Notes: a model not told the origin generated them from the letters alone. 35,415 nt of DNA from an uncultured Alphaproteobacteria bacterium (GCA_902578675.1 CACHDV010000001.1:88065-123479), one strand, 5' to 3'. Numbered from the stretch's first letter, positions 17,396 to 26,017 are shown. Program-made: numbers and translations.

Positions 17396-18487
17396 ATGAA
17401 GAAGATTCTTCTAGGATCAACAGCACTAGTTGCTGCTGGTATGATCGCTTCTGCTCCAGCAAGCGCAAAAATGAAATTAAGCGTTGGCGGATACATGGAG
17501 CAGTGGGTTGGTTATGTTAGCCAAGACGACGTTGGCACAGCCGATTACAGTGGCGTAGACGTAAAATCAGACTCTGAAGTTCACTTCAAGGGAATGGTAA
17601 AGCTCGACAACGGCATGTCCGTTGGCGTTAACATGCAGCTTGAAGGTAACGGCGGTGGTGACACCATCGACGAGTCATATCTAATTGTTAAAGGTGGTTT
17701 CGGTGAAATCAACCTAGGTTCGGAAAACTCTGCACTGTACAAAATGCACTATTCTGCAAAAGGTTACGGTATTGGTTTCAACTCTGGTGACCAAAGTTCC
17801 TGGGTTAACACTGGTGGTTCAATCAGCCAATCAGGTCACTTCCGTCAGCCAATGGGATCGACAAACATTGAGCCAAACGGCATGAACGACTCCGAAAAAA
17901 TCACATATTACACACCACGTGTGAATGGCTTCCAGTTGGGCGTATCCTATGCTCCATGGGCCGGTGAAGACGGTGGCGCACAGTTTGACCGTAACGCTAA
18001 CAAGTCCGACTATGTGACAGCCGGTGCTAACTACAAGGCGAAAATGGGCGGCATGTCTGTAGGTATTTCTGCTGGTTACGGTACAGTAACTGACGCAGAA
18101 GCAGGTGCAGGTGCTGACTCTGAGCCACAAGCAACAGCTTTTGGTGTAAGGCTCGGCATGGGTGCATTTGGCGTTAATATCGCTACAGCCAACTTTGAAG
18201 ATACTGGTGCTGCAGACGGTACAGCCGTTGCAGGTAGTATTACATATGACTCCGGTCCTATGGGTATTAGCTTAGGCTACCATCATGGTGAGCGTGAAGG
18301 TGGAGCAGCAAAAGCAGGCCAAGCTGAAGCAGATGTTTTTCATCTCTCTGCTAAATACTCGCTCGGTAAGGGTGTAACGTGGGCCAGCACCTTAGGTATG
18401 GCGACGTACACTACGGACGATCCAACAGTTACTGACGACGAACATTCAGGTACATATCTTGTAACTGGTTTGAAAGTCGGCTTCTAA
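17396..18487 (+). CDS. Outer-membrane porin (Gram-negative porin family)
   Basis: This is a general diffusion porin, a trimeric beta-barrel of the outer membrane. It is 363 aa. The signal peptide MKKILLGSTALVAAGMIASAPASA is followed by KMKLSVGGYMEQWVGYV, the first barrel strand. Alternating strands such as GEINLGSENSALYKMHYSAKGYG and KITYYTPRVNGFQLGVSYAP are typical of Porin_4 members in Rhodospirillales-like bacteria. It ends in TYLVTGLKVGF, with the terminal phenylalanine needed for BAM recognition. It has a strong ribosome site, a long leader and an intrinsic terminator, consistent with a highly expressed single-gene unit. Confidence 0.92.
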   Translation: MKKILLGSTALVAAGMIASAPASAKMKLSVGGYMEQWVGYVSQDDVGTADYSGVDVKSDSEVHFKGMVKLDNGMSVGVNMQLEGNGGGDTIDESYLIVKGGFGEINLGSENSALYKMHYSAKGYGIGFNSGDQSSWVNTGGSISQSGHFRQPMGSTNIEPNGMNDSEKITYYTPRVNGFQLGVSYAPWAGEDGGAQFDRNANKSDYVTAGANYKAKMGGMSVGISAGYGTVTDAEAGAGADSEPQATAFGVRLGMGAFGVNIATANFEDTGAADGTAVAGSITYDSGPMGISLGYHHGEREGGAAKAGQAEADVFHLSAKYSLGKGVTWASTLGMATYTTDDPTVTDDEHSGTYLVTGLKVGF

Positions 18488-18505
18488 TAGTTGCAAAAAA
18501 CTTGA

Positions 18506-18535
18506 GGGGTCGCCTTTGGGCGGCCCCTTTTTTTT
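18506..18535 (+). terminator. Rho-independent terminator of the porin gene
   Basis: A GC-rich stem, GGGGTCGCC paired with GGCGGCCCC (one G-U pair), has a short TTTG loop and is followed by eight T's. It begins 19 bases after the porin stop. It is the clearest intrinsic terminator in the window. The rest of the gap to 18733 is AT-rich and holds nothing else I can support. Confidence 0.93.
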
Positions 18536-18732
18536 ATGTAAATTTAGAGTCACAAAAGAACTGTTTTAAAGAGGTGAACAAAATTCCTAAAAAGAGCAGC
18601 CGTTTTGGGGTAACTTTAAAAATCAAAGTAAAAAAATCTCTTTGTAGCTAGTTCCTAGATAAAGTTTTATTAAACACATCGTAAGTTGCGGAAGCTTTAT
18701 GGGTTTTAGCTGTTCATGAAACGGAGACCGCT

Positions 18733-19581
18733 GTGGGTGGTGGTATAATTTGGTTGGCATCGTATCCAAAGTCGGGGAACACTTGGCTCCGAATTTTTTT
18801 GGAAAATCTTTTCCGTAACACACAAAGTCCGGCGGATATTAATGATCTTGGTGTAGTCAAGTTTTCGGATAATTCGTTTTCTCTATATGAGACGGTTTCT
18901 GGAAAATCACTACGAAATGAGAGTGACAGCAATATTCATAAGCTGCGAAATCAGGTTCAGAAATATATGGGATCTCATTCTGAAACTGTTTTTGCCAAAA
19001 CGCATAACGCTGTGATGAATTTCGAAAATAGTCCATTAATATGGCTGGAGCATTTGGCTGGGGTAATCTATGTGATAAGAAACCCGCTCGACATGCTAGT
19101 TTCCTTTTCTGATCACTATAATTTAACAATTGACGACACTATAGAAGCTATCTCGTCGCCATATCATCGGATAAATTCCACAGAAAAAGGGATTTTCCAA
19201 ATACTGGGAGGTTGGAGTAACCATTACTACAGTTGGTTCAACGTAGAAAATCTTAGCCCTTTATGCCTTCGGTACGAAGATATGATCCAAAATCCCGTCA
19301 AATCATTTGGAAAATTAATGAAGTTTCTACGATTACCAAAAGATACTCCGCGTTTGAAACGCGCTATTCGTCATAGCTCCTTTCAAGTGGTTTCCCAACA
19401 AGAGAATAAAAAAGGTTTTGCTGAACAGTCCCGAGCCGGACATAAATTTTTCCGGCAAGGAAAGGTAGGTTCTTATCGTCGCGTTCTATCAGACGATCAA
19501 ATAGCAAAAGTCATAGACAATCATGGAGAGTTAATGGTTGAAATGGGCTACTTGGACAAGAATGGTATACTTAAGGTTTAA
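18733..19581 (+). CDS. PAPS-dependent sulfotransferase domain protein
   Basis: This is a cytosolic-type sulfotransferase of 282 aa, predicted to move sulfate from PAPS to a hydroxyl or amine acceptor. The 5'-phosphosulfate loop is YPKSGNTWLR at about residue 11. The 3'-phosphate binding segment is VIYVIRNPLDMLVSF. LCLRYEDMIQNPVKSFGKLMKFL is the usual LRYEDL-like motif. The GxxGxx-type end region reads FFRQGKVGSYRRVLSDDQ. The start is GTG at 18733 with GGAG upstream. The acceptor is unknown; cell-surface sugar or lipid sulfation is inference. It lies between porin and yggS, away from any sulfate-activation genes in the window. Confidence 0.85.
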   Translation: MGGGIIWLASYPKSGNTWLRIFLENLFRNTQSPADINDLGVVKFSDNSFSLYETVSGKSLRNESDSNIHKLRNQVQKYMGSHSETVFAKTHNAVMNFENSPLIWLEHLAGVIYVIRNPLDMLVSFSDHYNLTIDDTIEAISSPYHRINSTEKGIFQILGGWSNHYYSWFNVENLSPLCLRYEDMIQNPVKSFGKLMKFLRLPKDTPRLKRAIRHSSFQVVSQQENKKGFAEQSRAGHKFFRQGKVGSYRRVLSDDQIAKVIDNHGELMVEMGYLDKNGILKV

Positions 19582-19604
19582 TCTAAATAAGGGAGGGCTA
19601 CGGA

Positions 19605-20270
19605 TTGAGCTATAAAGAAAAGTTGATAGAGGTACAAGAAGCCATCAACTTGGCTGCCGCCGAAGTAAAGAGAAATACACAAGACATATCGTTAGTTGCT
19701 GTCAGTAAAACTCAACCCATTGAAAAAATAGAAAAGCTAATATCATTAGGGCACAGGGTCTTTGGCGAAAATAGAGTTCAAGAAGCGAAGACAAAATGGA
19801 AGCCGTTAAAATCAAAATATGACGGATTAGAGTTACACCTGATCGGGGCGCTTCAGACAAATAAGGTCAAAGAGGCAGTTGCTCTTTTCGATGTCATAGA
19901 AACAGTTGACCGACCAAAACTTGCTGCTGCACTTTCAAAAGAAATGTCCGAGCAGAAAGTGGAAATACCCTGCTATATTCAGGTGAATACTGGAGAGGAA
20001 AAACAAAAGGCTGGTGTGTATCCAGAAGAGACAGCAGATTTTGTTAATTATTGCAGAAATGATCTGAACCTGAACATCATAGGACTTATGTGTATTCCGC
20101 CCGCCAATGAAACCCCTGCATTACATTTTGCGTTGCTGGCAAATATTGCCAAAGAAACAAACTTAGAAAACCTAAGCATGGGCATGAGTAGTGATTATGA
20201 CGTGGCCATAAAGCTCGGCGCAACTCATATTCGGCTAGGGACAGCTTTATTTGGTAGCCGAGACACTTAA
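19605..20270 (+). CDS. PLP homeostasis protein (YggS/PLPBP family)
   Basis: This is a pyridoxal-phosphate-binding TIM-barrel protein that buffers vitamin B6 and has no known catalytic activity. It is 221 aa. The PLP lysine is in LVAVSKTQP. GHRVFGENRVQEAKTKW, LHLIGALQTNKVK and LSMGMSSDYDVAIKLGATHIRLGTALFG are the family motifs, the last binding the PLP phosphate. The start is TTG at 19605 with GGAGGG upstream and no better alternative. It is 23 bp after the sulfotransferase stop, so the two may be co-transcribed. It converges with the next gene across a 9-bp gap. Confidence 0.93.
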   Translation: MSYKEKLIEVQEAINLAAAEVKRNTQDISLVAVSKTQPIEKIEKLISLGHRVFGENRVQEAKTKWKPLKSKYDGLELHLIGALQTNKVKEAVALFDVIETVDRPKLAAALSKEMSEQKVEIPCYIQVNTGEEKQKAGVYPEETADFVNYCRNDLNLNIIGLMCIPPANETPALHFALLANIAKETNLENLSMGMSSDYDVAIKLGATHIRLGTALFGSRDT

Positions 20271-20279
20271 ATTCATCCT

Positions 20280-20792
20280 TCATATAACTATATGCAATAA
20301 ATCATCGTGACTTACCAAAGAAAGCAGATTTAATAGGTCAGACTTTTTTAGAGCAATGCAGCCCGCCGTCGGATCAAAATTAGGGCGTGCAAGGTGCACA
20401 AATATGGCGCTGCCCTTGCCTAAAGTCGGAGGGTTGTCGTTATATCCCAGTTCGATAATTATATCGTATATGCTGTCCGAACGCCAAAGTGTCTCATGAC
20501 TATAGGGATAGGGTGTTTTTATTAAAGTGTTATATCCTCTGTCATCACAAGGGTCATCTGACCAACCCATATTTTTAGAGACACGAAGAGTTTGAAGGCT
20601 GGTGTCTGGCTGTTGTACGCGGTCTTCACGGTAAAAAACCCGTCGAAGAGGCCATTTTCCAGCTGGAGTGCAGAGGTCACCCTCAACTTTGTTTTCTGTG
20701 ATGCCCCCCTTACCAATGCTGCACCGACACTCTAAACCTCTAAAAGACAGGCTAGAATGGTTCGTTTGTGTGTGTCCTACAACAATATACAT
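20280..20792 (-). CDS. L,D-transpeptidase catalytic-domain (YkuD-like) protein
   Basis: The protein is 170 aa and resembles the COG3786-type YkuD family, which can make or edit peptidoglycan cross-links. The active-site region is GKGSAIFVHLARPNFDPTAGCIAL, with the His and the Cys of TAGC in the expected order. An early GKGGITENKVEGDLCTPAGKWPLR motif is shared by this family. No signal peptide is visible at the annotated start, so export is uncertain. An alternative is a cytoplasmic enzyme of the same fold. It is convergent with yggS. Confidence 0.8.
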   Translation of the reverse strand: MYIVVGHTQTNHSSLSFRGLECRCSIGKGGITENKVEGDLCTPAGKWPLRRVFYREDRVQQPDTSLQTLRVSKNMGWSDDPCDDRGYNTLIKTPYPYSHETLWRSDSIYDIIIELGYNDNPPTLGKGSAIFVHLARPNFDPTAGCIALKKSDLLNLLSLVSHDDLLHIVI

Positions 20793-20929
20793 ATTATCAT
20801 CCAGGCAAGATTTATTTGAATGCAGTCAACCTAAAAAAGCTTCCAATTTCAATTCTCATACACAAGCAGGAAGATGTAGCTTTAACTTATCCGTGCCAAA
20901 GACAGATTTAGCGTAATTTGTGTATACTT

Positions 20930-22129
20930 TTAGAAAAGGTGGCCAGTTTTTGCAGCTTTTGTCTTTAGATACTCAGCATTATGCGGGTTTGGCGGAAATG
21001 CGTGCTTCACTCGTTCTATAACATTGATCCCAGTTGCGGCCAACTGATCAATTTTATTGGGATTATTGGTCAACAGCTTCACTTTTTGAATTCCAAGCTG
21101 TTTTAAAATCTCAGCTGCTGGCGCATAAATCCTCTCGTCAACCTCAAAACCAATTTGGTGATTAGCTTCTACAGTATCAGACCCTAAGTCCTGTAGGTTA
21201 TAGGCCCGCAATTTGTTCACTAAGCCGATGTCTCGTCCTTCTTGCGCCAAATAGATTAAAACTCCTCCACCATACTCGGAAATAGCTTTTATAGCCCCGC
21301 GCAGTTGATCGCCGCAGTCGCAGCGCAAACTCCCAAGCAAGTCTCCAGTTAGGCATTGAGAGTGAAGTCTTACCAAAACCGCTTGATCGGTATCTAGGTC
21401 TCCAATGACTATCGCCACATGTTCTTCCCCCCCATCAACAGGTCGAAACGCTATTAAACTTGTTTTCTCTGAATCAATAAGGGGCACTTGCGCTGATACA
21501 GCCTTTACTAGTCGTTGTGCACGCATTTCAGGCAAGGCGTCAATTAATCTGGCGTCAACTGCAAGCAAAGAGTCTGCTTTATTCCAACCAGACAAGCGAC
21601 TCATTTCAGCATAAGGTATACGAGATATGACAACGCTGGGCAAAAGCCGAGCGAATTTTACAAGCTGGACAGCTTTTGGCGCTAAGCCGTCACTAGCTTC
21701 TGGAACCACGGGTAGATTATCTAATTCTTCTTGATCAATAGACCCAAACCCATCTTCGGTTTCGAAAATAGGGTTGGCGAGTCTGTGTACCAGTTCAACT
21801 CCCCCTTGTGGGGGAATACTAACGCTAATAACTTCTGTTGTTTTAGTGTTTATACGAATGGCTGTGCTTCGTCGGTTTGTTATTACTACCGAGGGTTCAG
21901 AGCCAGCTAGTTTTAAGATTAGATCAAGGCCTTCGGCAGTTGATAACTCGGCGGCTTGGATTATTGCGGCGGTTCGTCTTAAAGGATCAAAGAGCATAAC
22001 AAGTGCTCCTCTTCGAAGGTCGCTAATGGCTCTCTCCACAGATGTTTTTTCACGAGCCATATTAGTCTCTTGCTCATCAGTATTTTTATTAAGCTGGTAC
22101 GAGTTTTTATTTTGCTCTGAAGTTGTCAT
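20930..22129 (-). CDS. ribA: GTP cyclohydrolase II with extended N-terminal domain
   Basis: RibA opens GTP and releases formate and pyrophosphate, the first step of riboflavin synthesis. The C-terminal half (about residue 205 on) is typical. Zinc ligands are in CLTGDLLGSLRCDCGDQL. LAQEGRDIGLVNKLRAYNLQD and LLTNNPNKIDQL complete the site. The first 200 residues (RAISDLRRGALVMLFD onwards) start like 3,4-DHBP synthase but lack its acidic DDEDRENEGD loop, so that part is probably not catalytic. This layout occurs in other alphaproteobacteria. The ATG at 22129 is preceded by AGGAAAGAA and gives 399 aa; a second start at 22060 (MAREKTS) is possible. Confidence 0.93.
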   Translation of the reverse strand: MTTSEQNKNSYQLNKNTDEQETNMAREKTSVERAISDLRRGALVMLFDPLRRTAAIIQAAELSTAEGLDLILKLAGSEPSVVITNRRSTAIRINTKTTEVISVSIPPQGGVELVHRLANPIFETEDGFGSIDQEELDNLPVVPEASDGLAPKAVQLVKFARLLPSVVISRIPYAEMSRLSGWNKADSLLAVDARLIDALPEMRAQRLVKAVSAQVPLIDSEKTSLIAFRPVDGGEEHVAIVIGDLDTDQAVLVRLHSQCLTGDLLGSLRCDCGDQLRGAIKAISEYGGGVLIYLAQEGRDIGLVNKLRAYNLQDLGSDTVEANHQIGFEVDERIYAPAAEILKQLGIQKVKLLTNNPNKIDQLAATGINVIERVKHAFPPNPHNAEYLKTKAAKTGHLF

Positions 22130-22212
22130 TTCTTTCCTGGAACCTTAAGCATGGTCATAGATCAAAAATTGTCTTAAGTTTGTTTTCTAATAAAGGGTAA
22201 AAAGGGCTAGTC

Positions 22213-23088
22213 GTGTCAACAACTGAGTTTATCTATAAAGGGCTGAGCCAGGAATCGCTAGATAGCGAATACAACAATCTCAACAAAATATCAAATGCAG
22301 TAGAAATAATTAACCTATGGGAGAAAAGAGGTGATGAAGCATGTGCACTCTTACCCTGCAAGCTTGATATAAAATATGGTCCGGATGATATGCAGTCGAT
22401 GGATATCTTTCCCATTAACAAACCAATGGGTCCTATATTAGCATTCATACACGGGGGCTATTGGTCTTCCCGTAGTAAAAGTATAGGTAGATTTTTGGCG
22501 CCGTTTTATACAGCTGCCGGCGTTAATTTTATTTCCATCGGATATCGCCTCTGTCCCGCGGTTCAGATTGGATCGATAGTTAAAGATATCAGAAATTGTT
22601 TAGATTGGATCTTTGAAAACGCATGGCAATTTGACGGTGATAAGAACAAAATTTTTGTTGCAGGGCATTCTGCTGGCGGTCACCTTGCGGGGTTGATGTG
22701 TAGCCCAAGTGGGCCAAGCTACCTGAAGGGCGGGTGCTCTTTAAGTGGTATACATGATCTTGAGCCAATACGATTATCTTACTTAAACGCTCAAGTCAGG
22801 TTAACTCTTAATGAAGTAGATAAATATAGCCCTGTCCGAGTAGTTGAAAGCATGGTTCCAGAAGAGGTCAAGCTGCCTCCAATAATTATCGCAGTTGGGG
22901 CAAAAGAGGGGCAAGAGTATCTTTATCAAACCAATTGTTTGACTGATGTGTTAAATGAAGCCAAGCAACCCGTCCTGAAATCGATCATAGAAGATGGAAA
23001 CCATTTTTCAGTTTGCGAGTCGTTTTGTGACCCAAGCAGTTCTCTATCAAACGAAATGCTTAAGCTAATTTTTGCACCACGATTTTAA
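22213..23088 (+). CDS. Alpha/beta hydrolase, kynurenine formamidase-like
   Basis: This is a 291-aa alpha/beta hydrolase. The oxyanion-hole motif FIHGGYW is typical of arylformamidase-like and carboxylesterase proteins. The nucleophile serine is in GHSAGGHLAG, and the catalytic histidine is in DGNHFSV. The acid residue is less clear; GAKEGQEYLYQ is in the usual place with Glu rather than Asp. Kynurenine formamidase is the closest functional idea, but no tryptophan-pathway genes are nearby, so I leave it unnamed. The start is GTG 22213 with AAGGG upstream. It is followed 20 bp later by the DUF427 gene. Confidence 0.8.
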   Translation: MSTTEFIYKGLSQESLDSEYNNLNKISNAVEIINLWEKRGDEACALLPCKLDIKYGPDDMQSMDIFPINKPMGPILAFIHGGYWSSRSKSIGRFLAPFYTAAGVNFISIGYRLCPAVQIGSIVKDIRNCLDWIFENAWQFDGDKNKIFVAGHSAGGHLAGLMCSPSGPSYLKGGCSLSGIHDLEPIRLSYLNAQVRLTLNEVDKYSPVRVVESMVPEEVKLPPIIIAVGAKEGQEYLYQTNCLTDVLNEAKQPVLKSIIEDGNHFSVCESFCDPSSSLSNEMLKLIFAPRF

Positions 23089-23108
23089 GTTATACAGGGG
23101 ATTCAAAT

Positions 23109-23405
23109 ATGTTTGTGGCCTCATTGGGAGACACTGTAATCGCGAAATCGGAAGATTGCTTGGTTATTGAAAACAATATTTATTTTCCGGAAAATGACGT
23201 TAAAACAGAATATCTTTTTCAAACAGAAACTTTAACGCGTTGTCCGTGGAAAGGGATGGCGACTTACTTTGATATAAAAACAATGGAAAACTCTGTTAAG
23301 GATGGAGCTTGGGGCTATCTGCGGCCGAAGTCAAAAGCTAAACGCATTAAAGGCCATATAGCCTTTTGGAAAGATGTTGTGGTTAAAGAATTTCAGGCTA
23401 ATTAA
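23109..23405 (+). CDS. DUF427 domain protein
   Basis: This is a 98-aa single-domain protein of the DUF427 family. The recognisable core is CPWKGMATYFDIK, preceded by the acidic-strand region and followed by the AWGYLRPKSKAKRIKGHIAFW block. DUF427 proteins are small beta-rich proteins of unknown biochemical role. The ATG has AGGGG upstream. It lies directly downstream of the hydrolase and 46 bp before the response regulator, so all three may share one transcript. Confidence 0.82.
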   Translation: MFVASLGDTVIAKSEDCLVIENNIYFPENDVKTEYLFQTETLTRCPWKGMATYFDIKTMENSVKDGAWGYLRPKSKAKRIKGHIAFWKDVVVKEFQAN

Positions 23406-23451
23406 TAAATGAACCTAGTTAGATCTAATAAAGTATTTGAAGAGATAGCAT

Positions 23452-24132
23452 ATGAAAAAGCTTTTATTAGTCGATAGTGATAATGACAGCAGCTCTGCTC
23501 TACGTAAACAATTAGAATTCGACAAAACATATTTGGTTCATCAAGTGACAGGTTATCAAGAGCTACAGGAGCTCAAAGAAGAAAAAAAGACAACCGATAT
23601 CATTTTAGTGAATATTAATAAAAGCCAGCATGACAGTGTTGTTTTGGATGAGATTTACGATAGTTTTCCAGGATCACAATTGATAGTTTTAATGCCAGAT
23701 GACTCCTTCCTTAAGGGTGTTTGTCAAACGTTAGATTCCCAAAAAGAAATATTACTAAAGCCAATAAAGGTGAGTGACTTATTAACAGCGATATCTCGGA
23801 AGATTGCTTTACAGAAGAGCGGCGGTAAAGATTTGAAAATAGCAAACTATGGTTTTCGGCGAAATGAAAAGGTTTTAATTAATTTAGATACTAAGGTTAG
23901 AGTTAGACTAACCGAAAAGGAGACGGATATTTTGTGGCAATTGTGGCAGGCTCCTCAAAATGAATTATCGAGACAAAAATTGCTGAGTGATGTATGGGGA
24001 TATAACGATGGAATTTCGTCACACACTTTGGAGACACATATCTACCGTCTCAGAAAAAAAATTGAGAACAGCTCCTCGGAGGCACTTATTCTGACTACAA
24101 CTGAAAATGGTTACCGCTTGAATTTGTATTAA
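23452..24132 (+). CDS. OmpR-type response regulator with degenerate receiver
   Basis: This is a 226-aa two-domain transcription regulator. The receiver starts LLLVDSDND. At the phosphoacceptor position (ILVNINKS, about residue 54) there is Asn instead of Asp. The acid pair is partly lost (D8-S9), and the conserved Thr/Ser is replaced (LIVLMPDD). The Lys of LLKPIK (residue 103) is kept. The winged-helix domain is intact: RLTEKETDILWQL, then SSHTLETHIYRLRKKI and TTTENGYRLNLY. It is likely phosphorylation-independent or controlled otherwise. No histidine kinase is adjacent. The ATG at 23452 has a GAAGAGA ribosome site. Confidence 0.87.
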   Translation: MKKLLLVDSDNDSSSALRKQLEFDKTYLVHQVTGYQELQELKEEKKTTDIILVNINKSQHDSVVLDEIYDSFPGSQLIVLMPDDSFLKGVCQTLDSQKEILLKPIKVSDLLTAISRKIALQKSGGKDLKIANYGFRRNEKVLINLDTKVRVRLTEKETDILWQLWQAPQNELSRQKLLSDVWGYNDGISSHTLETHIYRLRKKIENSSSEALILTTTENGYRLNLY

Positions 24133-24212
24133 CGGAAATCTTTAGATAATATCTGCAATTATCAGTCGGATCTCAAAAGGTAAACGCGTTTGGCCGGGGA
24201 AAAGGTGCGATC

Positions 24213-25046
24213 TTGAGTAAAGAGGCAAAATTAACAGTTAAGTTCTGGGGGGTACGAGGAAGCATACCGTGTCCCGGTTTGGGTTATCAACGATACGGCG
24301 GAAATACCCCTTGCGTAGAAATTACCTGTGGAGATAAGACCTTAATATTTGATGCTGGTACAGGACTTCGCGCTCTCGGTCAGGAATTAATTAAAAAGGG
24401 TAAGATTGAGGCTGAAATTTTCTTCAGTCATGCTCACTTAGACCACATAATAGGTTTTCCATTTTTTGCGCCAGCGTTTAATCCTAAAAATAATTTTAAA
24501 ATTTGGTCGGGTGTCTTTGATCAGCAGATACCTATAAAGGAAGTATTCCAAAAACTTACTAGCCCTCCAATGTTTCCGGTTTCGTTGGAGGTGTTTAATG
24601 CAAACTTAGAATTCTTGACATTTAAACCTGGCGATAAAATTGAGCTGGATGGAGGGATAAGTTTATCAACGGCGGCGTTAAATCATCCCCAAGGGGCAGT
24701 GGGCTATAGAGTAAATTTTGGGGGAAGGTCAGTATGCTACATCACCGATACTGAGCACAAAGTAGGAGAAATAGATCAGAATATAAAAAGTCTTGTTAGT
24801 GGATCGGATCTAGTAATATATGACGCATGTTTTACTGATGAAAATTATCATCATTTTGCTGGTTGGGGTCATTCCACATGGCAAGAGGGTGTGAAGTTAT
24901 GCGACGTGGCTTCAGTAAAAAAGCTGGTAATTTTTCACCATGACCCAGGGAATGATGATGCTGCAATGGATATTATCTCCGAAGAGGTTAATAAAGCCAG
25001 ACCGGGCTCTTTAGTGGCAATGGAAGGAATGGAGCTCGAGGTATAG
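24213..25046 (+). CDS. MBL-fold metallo-hydrolase
   Basis: This is a 277-aa metallo-beta-lactamase-fold protein. The metal motif is SHAHLDHIIG (HxHxDH). Further ligands are the His of LNHPQGAVG, the Asp of CYITDTEH and the His of VIFHHDPGNDD, so the metal site looks complete. The opening VKFWGVRGSIPCPG and YGGNTPCVEI is shared by a widespread subgroup of unknown substrate, sometimes compared with cyclic phosphodiesterases. The start is TTG at 24213 with AAAGG upstream. It lies 80 bp after the response regulator. No specific substrate is supported. Confidence 0.85.
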   Translation: MSKEAKLTVKFWGVRGSIPCPGLGYQRYGGNTPCVEITCGDKTLIFDAGTGLRALGQELIKKGKIEAEIFFSHAHLDHIIGFPFFAPAFNPKNNFKIWSGVFDQQIPIKEVFQKLTSPPMFPVSLEVFNANLEFLTFKPGDKIELDGGISLSTAALNHPQGAVGYRVNFGGRSVCYITDTEHKVGEIDQNIKSLVSGSDLVIYDACFTDENYHHFAGWGHSTWQEGVKLCDVASVKKLVIFHHDPGNDDAAMDIISEEVNKARPGSLVAMEGMELEV

Positions 25047-25082
25047 TTTTGAATAATATCTTTTTATAGCTGGTTCCCTTAG

Positions 25083-25934
25083 ATGAGTATAAAACGAATT
25101 ATCTATGGGCTACTAACTGTCTTAAATATAAAAGATATGGGTTTCTTTATACCGCATAGATATGCCGCTGGATTAGAAAGGAATAAAAATAAAACTTGTT
25201 GGATACACAAGTGGTTTTCAGAAGACAAAATAGATGCGTTTTCAGATACTCTTGAAACAGTCTCAGCATTCAACAAAGATCTAAAAAAAATCGATCACCA
25301 GCCCCGAAGTAAAAACACACCCCGTTGGCATCAAGATTGGTTCCCTGGACTTGATGCAGCAGTCGCTTACAGTCTCGTTAGATCGAAAAAACCCAAAAAT
25401 ATTTTAGAAATAGGCTCGGGTCACTCGACGCGTTTTATATTAAAAGCGATCAAAGATGGTAATTTAGATACCTCCTTAACTTGCGTAGACCCTGCTCCGC
25501 GAGCGTCTTTTTTTTCCGAACGAATTAATTTCTTCGAAAAAACAATCCAATCGGTGGATCTAAAGAAATTACCAGAGTTAAGCGAAGGTGATTTTTTAAT
25601 AATCGATTCAAGCCATATCGCGGTATCAGGGAGCGATGTGGATACAATAGTTAATCAAATTTTACCCAATCTTCCAAAAGGCGTTTTTGTTCACTTTCAC
25701 GACATATTTCTTCCAGATCATTATCCTTCTAAATGGAAGTGGAGAGAATATAATGAGCAGTTAGTAATATCATCACTACTCTTAGGGGGAAGATTTGAAC
25801 CAATTTTTTCAAGTCATTTCGTGAGGCTTTATCTAAAAGAGTCAATAAAACTGCATGGCTTGTGTTGGATCCCTGTTTTACCAGACGCTATTGAGTCTAG
25901 CTTGTGGATTGAGGTTAACGGGAGAAAACGTTGA
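25083..25934 (+). CDS. Class I SAM-dependent methyltransferase (Methyltransf_24-like)
   Basis: This is a 283-aa protein with a Rossmann methyltransferase core. SAM motif I is NILEIGSGHSTRFILKAI (about residue 105). LTCVDPAPR carries the acidic residue of motif II. GDFLIIDSSHIAVSGSDVD and GVFVHFHDIFLPDHYP are motifs of the family that modifies small molecules or glycans. The N-terminus GLDAAVAYSLV region is normal for it. The substrate is unknown. No clear ribosome site precedes the ATG. It ends 8 bp before the 3' end of the opposite-strand tRNA-Gln gene. Confidence 0.8.
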   Translation: MSIKRIIYGLLTVLNIKDMGFFIPHRYAAGLERNKNKTCWIHKWFSEDKIDAFSDTLETVSAFNKDLKKIDHQPRSKNTPRWHQDWFPGLDAAVAYSLVRSKKPKNILEIGSGHSTRFILKAIKDGNLDTSLTCVDPAPRASFFSERINFFEKTIQSVDLKKLPELSEGDFLIIDSSHIAVSGSDVDTIVNQILPNLPKGVFVHFHDIFLPDHYPSKWKWREYNEQLVISSLLLGGRFEPIFSSHFVRLYLKESIKLHGLCWIPVLPDAIESSLWIEVNGRKR

Positions 25935-25942
25935 CTATTCAG

Positions 25943-26017
25943 TGGCTGGGGCGGCAGGATTCGAACCTGCGATGGCGGGATCAAAACCCGCTGCCTTAAC
26001 CGCTTGGCCACGCCCCA
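25943..26017 (-). tRNA. tRNA-Gln (anticodon UUG)
   Basis: The minus strand folds into a full cloverleaf. The acceptor TGGGGCG pairs with CGCCCCA. The D arm is GGCCAAGCGGTTAAGGC. The anticodon stem GCGGG/CCCGC encloses TTTTGAT, giving UUG. The T arm GCAGG-TTCGAAT-CCTGC is perfect. The discriminator is G and the CCA end is encoded in the DNA. U1-A72 and the UUG anticodon are typical of bacterial tRNA-Gln. The listed ORFs across this stretch are artefacts. Confidence 0.97.

Noticed and set aside
22130-22212. FMN riboswitch upstream of ribA
   Set aside because: The 83-bp gap is too short for the conserved FMN aptamer and none of its conserved segments was recognised.
25943-26017. tRNA-Gln as an integration attachment site
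   Set aside because: No integrase gene and no repeated tRNA 3' end were seen nearby in the window.
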